Source of the DNA: an uncultured Oscillospiraceae bacterium | GTDB taxonomy: Bacteria > Bacillota > Clostridia > Oscillospirales > Acutalibacteraceae | Reading direction: 5' to 3' | NCBI GenBank assembly: GCA_900552985.1 | Contig: USBP01000006.1 | Span: 1-18,395, forward strand | DNA: 18,395 nucleotides | Shown here: in pieces, positions 15,056-18,395 of the stretch | How the letters are laid out: each line of letters starts with the position of its first letter | Position numbering within the stretch: position 1 is the stretch's first letter | Notes under the pieces: model-generated | Database searches by the model: none | The model's input: only the letters and a program-made list of their open reading frames with translations | What the model was told of the DNA's origin: nothing | Program-made: the position numbers and the translations under genes

Positions 15056-16636
15056 ATGATTTCTATCGTTCCTGAGCCCCGGCTTCTGTCGCTTCACCCG
15101 GAACAGACAGGCTTTCATCTCTCTCAGCATACGGCGCTGCAAGGCGCTGCACCGGATCAAATAACCAATGATTTTCAAAACTTTTTAAAGCGACAATTTC
15201 ATTTTTCGCTGAATGGCCAGCCGGGCGAGCCGCCGCTCTCGCTGGCGATTTCTGGCCAGGGCGAGCCGGAAAGCTACCGCTTGGAGGTCACCCGGAAGCA
15301 GATTTCTATTACCGCTCCGGATGAAGCCGGGCTGTTTTACGCTTTGCAGACGCTGAAGCAAATTTTGCTCTCCACAGGCCTTGACATTCCCGCCCTTGTG
15401 ATTGAAGACGCTCCGCTCTACCCCTATCGCGGCTTCATGCTCGACGTCGGGCGGTATTTTTATCCGGTGAAAGAGGTAAAGCAGTTTCTTGACCTGATGG
15501 CCATACATAAGCTCAATGCGTTCCACTGGCACCTGACGGAGGATCAGGGCTGGAGGGTAGAGATCAAAAAATACCCCAGGCTAACGCAGGTTGGCTCTAG
15601 GCGCTCGCACACCAACTTCGGCTTAAAACCCCACGCCGGCTTTTATACGCAGGAGGAAATTCGAGAGGTCGTCGCTTACGCTCACTCCAAATACATCAAG
15701 GTAATTCCGGAGATCGACATGCCGGGCCATATGCAGGCTGCGATCGCCTGTTATCCGGAATTGAGCTGTTTTGACCGCAAGCTCCCTGTGGCGACGCACT
15801 GGGGCGTAAAGCACGATATCCTCTGTGCAGGGAAAGCGAACACCTACGAATTCCTCCGCAACGTACTTGACGAAATGATCCCGCTTTTTCCGGACGGTCT
15901 GTTCCATATCGGCGGCGACGAGGCTGTTAAAATGCGCTGGAAGCTTTGCCCGCACTGCCAGGCCATGATGAAAAGGGTTGGTTTGCAGGATGAGGAGGAG
16001 CTTCAGCAATATTTTATGAGCCGCATCAGCCGGTATCTAAAGGAGCACGGCGTCACCTCCATGATGTGGAACTGGGATTCCGTAGAGGCCACCAAGTGGC
16101 TGGATCGCGATATCGTCTGGCAGATGTGCGGCATGCCGCAGAATACGCAGGCAGAGATACGGGCGGGCCGCCGGATGGTGAATTCCGTCTCCTTCCCCTA
16201 TTATCTTGATCTGCCGTTTGGCTGGTTTAATCTGAAACAGACCTATGAGAACGTGCCGGAAATCCCGGATATCGACTCCAATACAGCCCAAAACCTTTGG
16301 GGGCTGGAAGCGCCGCTTTGGACGGAATACGTCCCCAACAGGAAAAAAGCGGAATATTGCACCTACCCTCGCCTGGGCGCAATTGCGGAAATTGCCTGGA
16401 CCTCGCCCGAAAACAGATGCTGGGAGCACTTCCGGAACAAGCTGCCTGATTATTACCGGATGCTGGCCGCCTGCGGCGTCGAGCATCCCGCTGCGCTCCG
16501 GCAGGCCATGCCCGGCCTTTTGCGGGCAAAGGGCTATTCCCTGTGGTTCAACCGCCGTCAGCTCCACTGGGCGGGCCTGCATAACCTCATTGACGATGCC
16601 AGGGTCAAACGGCTTGCCGCACACTACAGCCGATGA
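15056..16636 (+). CDS. GH20 beta-N-acetylhexosaminidase (first of tandem pair)
   Basis: A 526-residue glycoside hydrolase of family 20, which removes terminal beta-linked GlcNAc or GalNAc using substrate-assisted catalysis. An N-terminal GH20b-like domain (residues about 1-115) precedes the TIM barrel, which carries HKLNAFHWHLTEDQGWR, IPEIDMPGHMQAAIA, FHIGGDEAVK with the catalytic pair Asp288-Glu289, and WGLEAPLWTEYV. There is no signal peptide or anchor, so it is probably cytoplasmic and acts on imported oligosaccharides. The ATG at 15056 has GCGGTGAT upstream and lies just downstream of the predicted transcription start; the in-frame ATG at 14987 lies upstream of that start. Exact linkage and sugar specificity cannot be told. 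Confidence 0.93.
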   Translation: MISIVPEPRLLSLHPEQTGFHLSQHTALQGAAPDQITNDFQNFLKRQFHFSLNGQPGEPPLSLAISGQGEPESYRLEVTRKQISITAPDEAGLFYALQTLKQILLSTGLDIPALVIEDAPLYPYRGFMLDVGRYFYPVKEVKQFLDLMAIHKLNAFHWHLTEDQGWRVEIKKYPRLTQVGSRRSHTNFGLKPHAGFYTQEEIREVVAYAHSKYIKVIPEIDMPGHMQAAIACYPELSCFDRKLPVATHWGVKHDILCAGKANTYEFLRNVLDEMIPLFPDGLFHIGGDEAVKMRWKLCPHCQAMMKRVGLQDEEELQQYFMSRISRYLKEHGVTSMMWNWDSVEATKWLDRDIVWQMCGMPQNTQAEIRAGRRMVNSVSFPYYLDLPFGWFNLKQTYENVPEIPDIDSNTAQNLWGLEAPLWTEYVPNRKKAEYCTYPRLGAIAEIAWTSPENRCWEHFRNKLPDYYRMLAACGVEHPAALRQAMPGLLRAKGYSLWFNRRQLHWAGLHNLIDDARVKRLAAHYSR

Positions 16637-16712
16637 GACAGCCCTCTTTGTTTTACATATCGTTCGTTCCGACATTTCTTTTCACACAAATCAGCGACTT
16701 TAAGGAGGACTT

Positions 16713-18338
16713 ATGATTCAGTTAATTCCCTTGCCCAAAACAGCAGCGCCACTCTCCGGCACATTTACCATCACGCAGGATACCGTTTGCTATTTTGCCC
16801 CAGAGCTGCGGGAAACAGCCGCCTATTTTCTGAATCTGATTGAAAGCTCCGCCGCTTTTTCTCTAAAAGAGGGCAATGAAATGGCGGATATCCGTTTCGT
16901 CTACAATGCGGATCTCCCAGCGGAGGGCTATCGAATTGACTGCACGCCAACCGGAATGGAAATTTCTGCGCAAACGCCCGCCGGTGCATTTTACGCGGTC
17001 CAAACCCTGCGGCAGCTATTGCGGTTGGATACCGCCAAAAAGGCTCAATCACTTTCCATGGACTGCATTCGGATCGAAGACGAGCCCCGATTCCGCTGGC
17101 GCGGTATGAGTCTGGATGAAAGCCGCCATTTTTTCGGCGTGGAGTATGTGAAGCGCTATCTGGATTTTCTGGCCATGCACAAGCTTAACGTATTCCACTG
17201 GCATCTAACGGATGATGTGGGTTGGCGCATCGAGATCAAAAAATATCCGCTGCTCACAGAGATCGGCTCCAAGCGCAAGGATACACAGCTTTACGGCTGG
17301 GGCTCCAGAAAACTGGAGGGCAAGCCCTATGCGCCTGGATTTTACACACAGGAACAAATCCGGGAGATTGTCGCCTATGCTGCCGCGCGGTTCATCACCG
17401 TAGTACCGGAGATCGATATGCCCGCGCACTTTGCGGCTGCGATTGCCGGATATCCATATCTGGCCTGTCGGGAAAAGCCGAGCGAGGTGCAATGGTTCTA
17501 TGGCGGCACTATTCCAGAAAAAACGATGGGATGGAAGGATTGGAACCGCCCTGCCTGCGCAGGCAAGGAGAGCACCTACGACTTCATCTTCCATGTGCTT
17601 GATGAGATCATCCCGCTGTTCCCCGCCCCTTATTTTCACATTGGCGGCGATGAAGCGCCGAAAGAAGAATGGAAAAACTGCCCCCACTGCCAGCAGGCAA
17701 TCCGGGAGCACGGCCTGCGGGATGTGGAGGAGCTGCAAGGCTACTTCAACAACCGCATCGCCGCTTATCTCAAAGAGAAGGGCAAGCGGCTGATTGTCTG
17801 GAACGAAGCGCTTCAGGCTGGTAACCTCGACAAATCCGTAATCGGCCAGTATTGGACGCCACAACGCGACAAATTCGCAGAAAAATATATCAATGAGGGC
17901 GGCGAGATGATCGTGAGCCGCCACCAGGCTTTCTACTTTGACCTGCCCTATGCGCAGAGGCCCCTGAAAAACACCTACTGCTTTGAGCCCGTGCAGGCTG
18001 GCATTCATCCGGAGAGCGAGCAAAATGTGCTGGGCGTAGAGGCGGAAATGTGGACAGAATTTATCCCCTCCATCCGGCGGCTGGAGGTGTTCCTGTTCCC
18101 GCGGATGCAGGCGCTCAGCGAGGTGGCCTGGTCGCCGAAGGAAAAACGCGATTTCAAAAGCTTTTTGGAGCGCTGGGAGCATTTTAAGCCAGTTCTTGAC
18201 GCATTGGGCGCAAACTATGCCGAAACCAGCGTGGCGCTCGCCCGGAATCCATTGCGCAAAATCAGGAGCCTGATAAAATTCCAATACAGCAACCCAAGTT
18301 ATGAGCTCGAGGTCAACGACCGGCTGCAAAAAAAATAA
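16713..18338 (+). CDS. GH20 beta-N-acetylhexosaminidase (second of tandem pair)
   Basis: A 541-residue family 20 hexosaminidase, paralogous to the gene before it. Matching blocks are HKLNVFHWHLTDDVGWRIE, VVPEIDMPAHFAAAIAGYP, FHIGGDEAPKEEW with catalytic Asp313-Glu314, and LGVEAEMWTEFIPS. It differs by an insert after KKYPLLTEIGSKRKD (DTQLYGWGSRKLEGKPY) and another before the acid/base pair (PSEVQWFYGGTIPEKTMG), both near the active-site mouth, which suggests a different substrate. There is no signal peptide. TAAGGAGG sits five bases before the ATG. The 76-base gap holds no convincing promoter or terminator, so the two genes are probably co-transcribed. Confidence 0.94.
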   Translation: MIQLIPLPKTAAPLSGTFTITQDTVCYFAPELRETAAYFLNLIESSAAFSLKEGNEMADIRFVYNADLPAEGYRIDCTPTGMEISAQTPAGAFYAVQTLRQLLRLDTAKKAQSLSMDCIRIEDEPRFRWRGMSLDESRHFFGVEYVKRYLDFLAMHKLNVFHWHLTDDVGWRIEIKKYPLLTEIGSKRKDTQLYGWGSRKLEGKPYAPGFYTQEQIREIVAYAAARFITVVPEIDMPAHFAAAIAGYPYLACREKPSEVQWFYGGTIPEKTMGWKDWNRPACAGKESTYDFIFHVLDEIIPLFPAPYFHIGGDEAPKEEWKNCPHCQQAIREHGLRDVEELQGYFNNRIAAYLKEKGKRLIVWNEALQAGNLDKSVIGQYWTPQRDKFAEKYINEGGEMIVSRHQAFYFDLPYAQRPLKNTYCFEPVQAGIHPESEQNVLGVEAEMWTEFIPSIRRLEVFLFPRMQALSEVAWSPKEKRDFKSFLERWEHFKPVLDALGANYAETSVALARNPLRKIRSLIKFQYSNPSYELEVNDRLQKK

Positions 18339-18395
18339 TGCCGCGTGAGCGGCCGCAGCCCGTTGATTCAAGCGGCGGCTTCTGCCCAGCGCAGG

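Noticed and set aside
18340..18353. GCCGC/GCGGC hairpin right after the second hexosaminidase stop
   Set aside because: It is only five pairs, has no T-run, and alternative pairings exist with GCGGC further on. The window ends before a terminator could be confirmed.
17205..18371. 388-codon minus-strand open frame across the second hexosaminidase
   Set aside because: It is antisense to intact GH20 catalytic motifs, with no ribosome binding site or recognisable domain.

Overview
The window looks like a chromosomal segment of a Gram-positive anaerobe of the Clostridia type, probably gut-associated (inference). Reasons are the strong AAGGAGG-like ribosome binding sites, the classical sigma-A promoters, Clostridia-style GH20 hexosaminidases, a KdpD with a c-di-AMP-type motif, and moderately GC-rich coding sequence. 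No mobile element, CRISPR array, tRNA or rRNA was seen, and none of the main genes looks frameshifted or truncated.

Region 1 (30-4777, minus strand) is a spermidine/putrescine ABC importer operon read potA-potB-potC-potD, followed after 36 bases by a cytoplasmic cyclophilin peptidyl-prolyl isomerase. It is driven by a near-consensus promoter at 4749-4777. Two genes (potA, potD) start with TTG. The substrate-binding protein PotD has no lipobox and instead carries a C-terminal membrane anchor.

Region 2 (about 4780-5399) separates the divergent pot and kdp units. It holds a candidate 64-residue membrane microprotein, preceded by mutually exclusive hairpins that involve its ribosome binding site.

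Region 3 (5400-14535, plus strand) is a complete high-affinity potassium uptake locus, kdpF-kdpA-kdpB-kdpC. It is followed by an unrecognised 300-residue soluble protein and then by the sensor kinase/response regulator pair kdpD-kdpE. kdpDE appears to have its own extended -10 promoter and an eight-codon leader ORF. The predicted logic is that KdpDE senses potassium limitation, and perhaps c-di-AMP through the KdpD USP domain, and activates kdpFABC; the 300-residue protein is an uncharacterised companion.

Region 4 (14556-14900) has a long hairpin that can terminate transcription from both sides, then a minus-strand gene for a very Gln/Asn/Arg-rich 66-residue protein built around a perfect 11-residue tandem repeat.

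Region 5 (14991-18338, plus strand) has two tandem paralogous GH20 beta-N-acetylhexosaminidases without signal peptides, behind a good sigma-A promoter. They suggest intracellular trimming of imported amino-sugar oligosaccharides.
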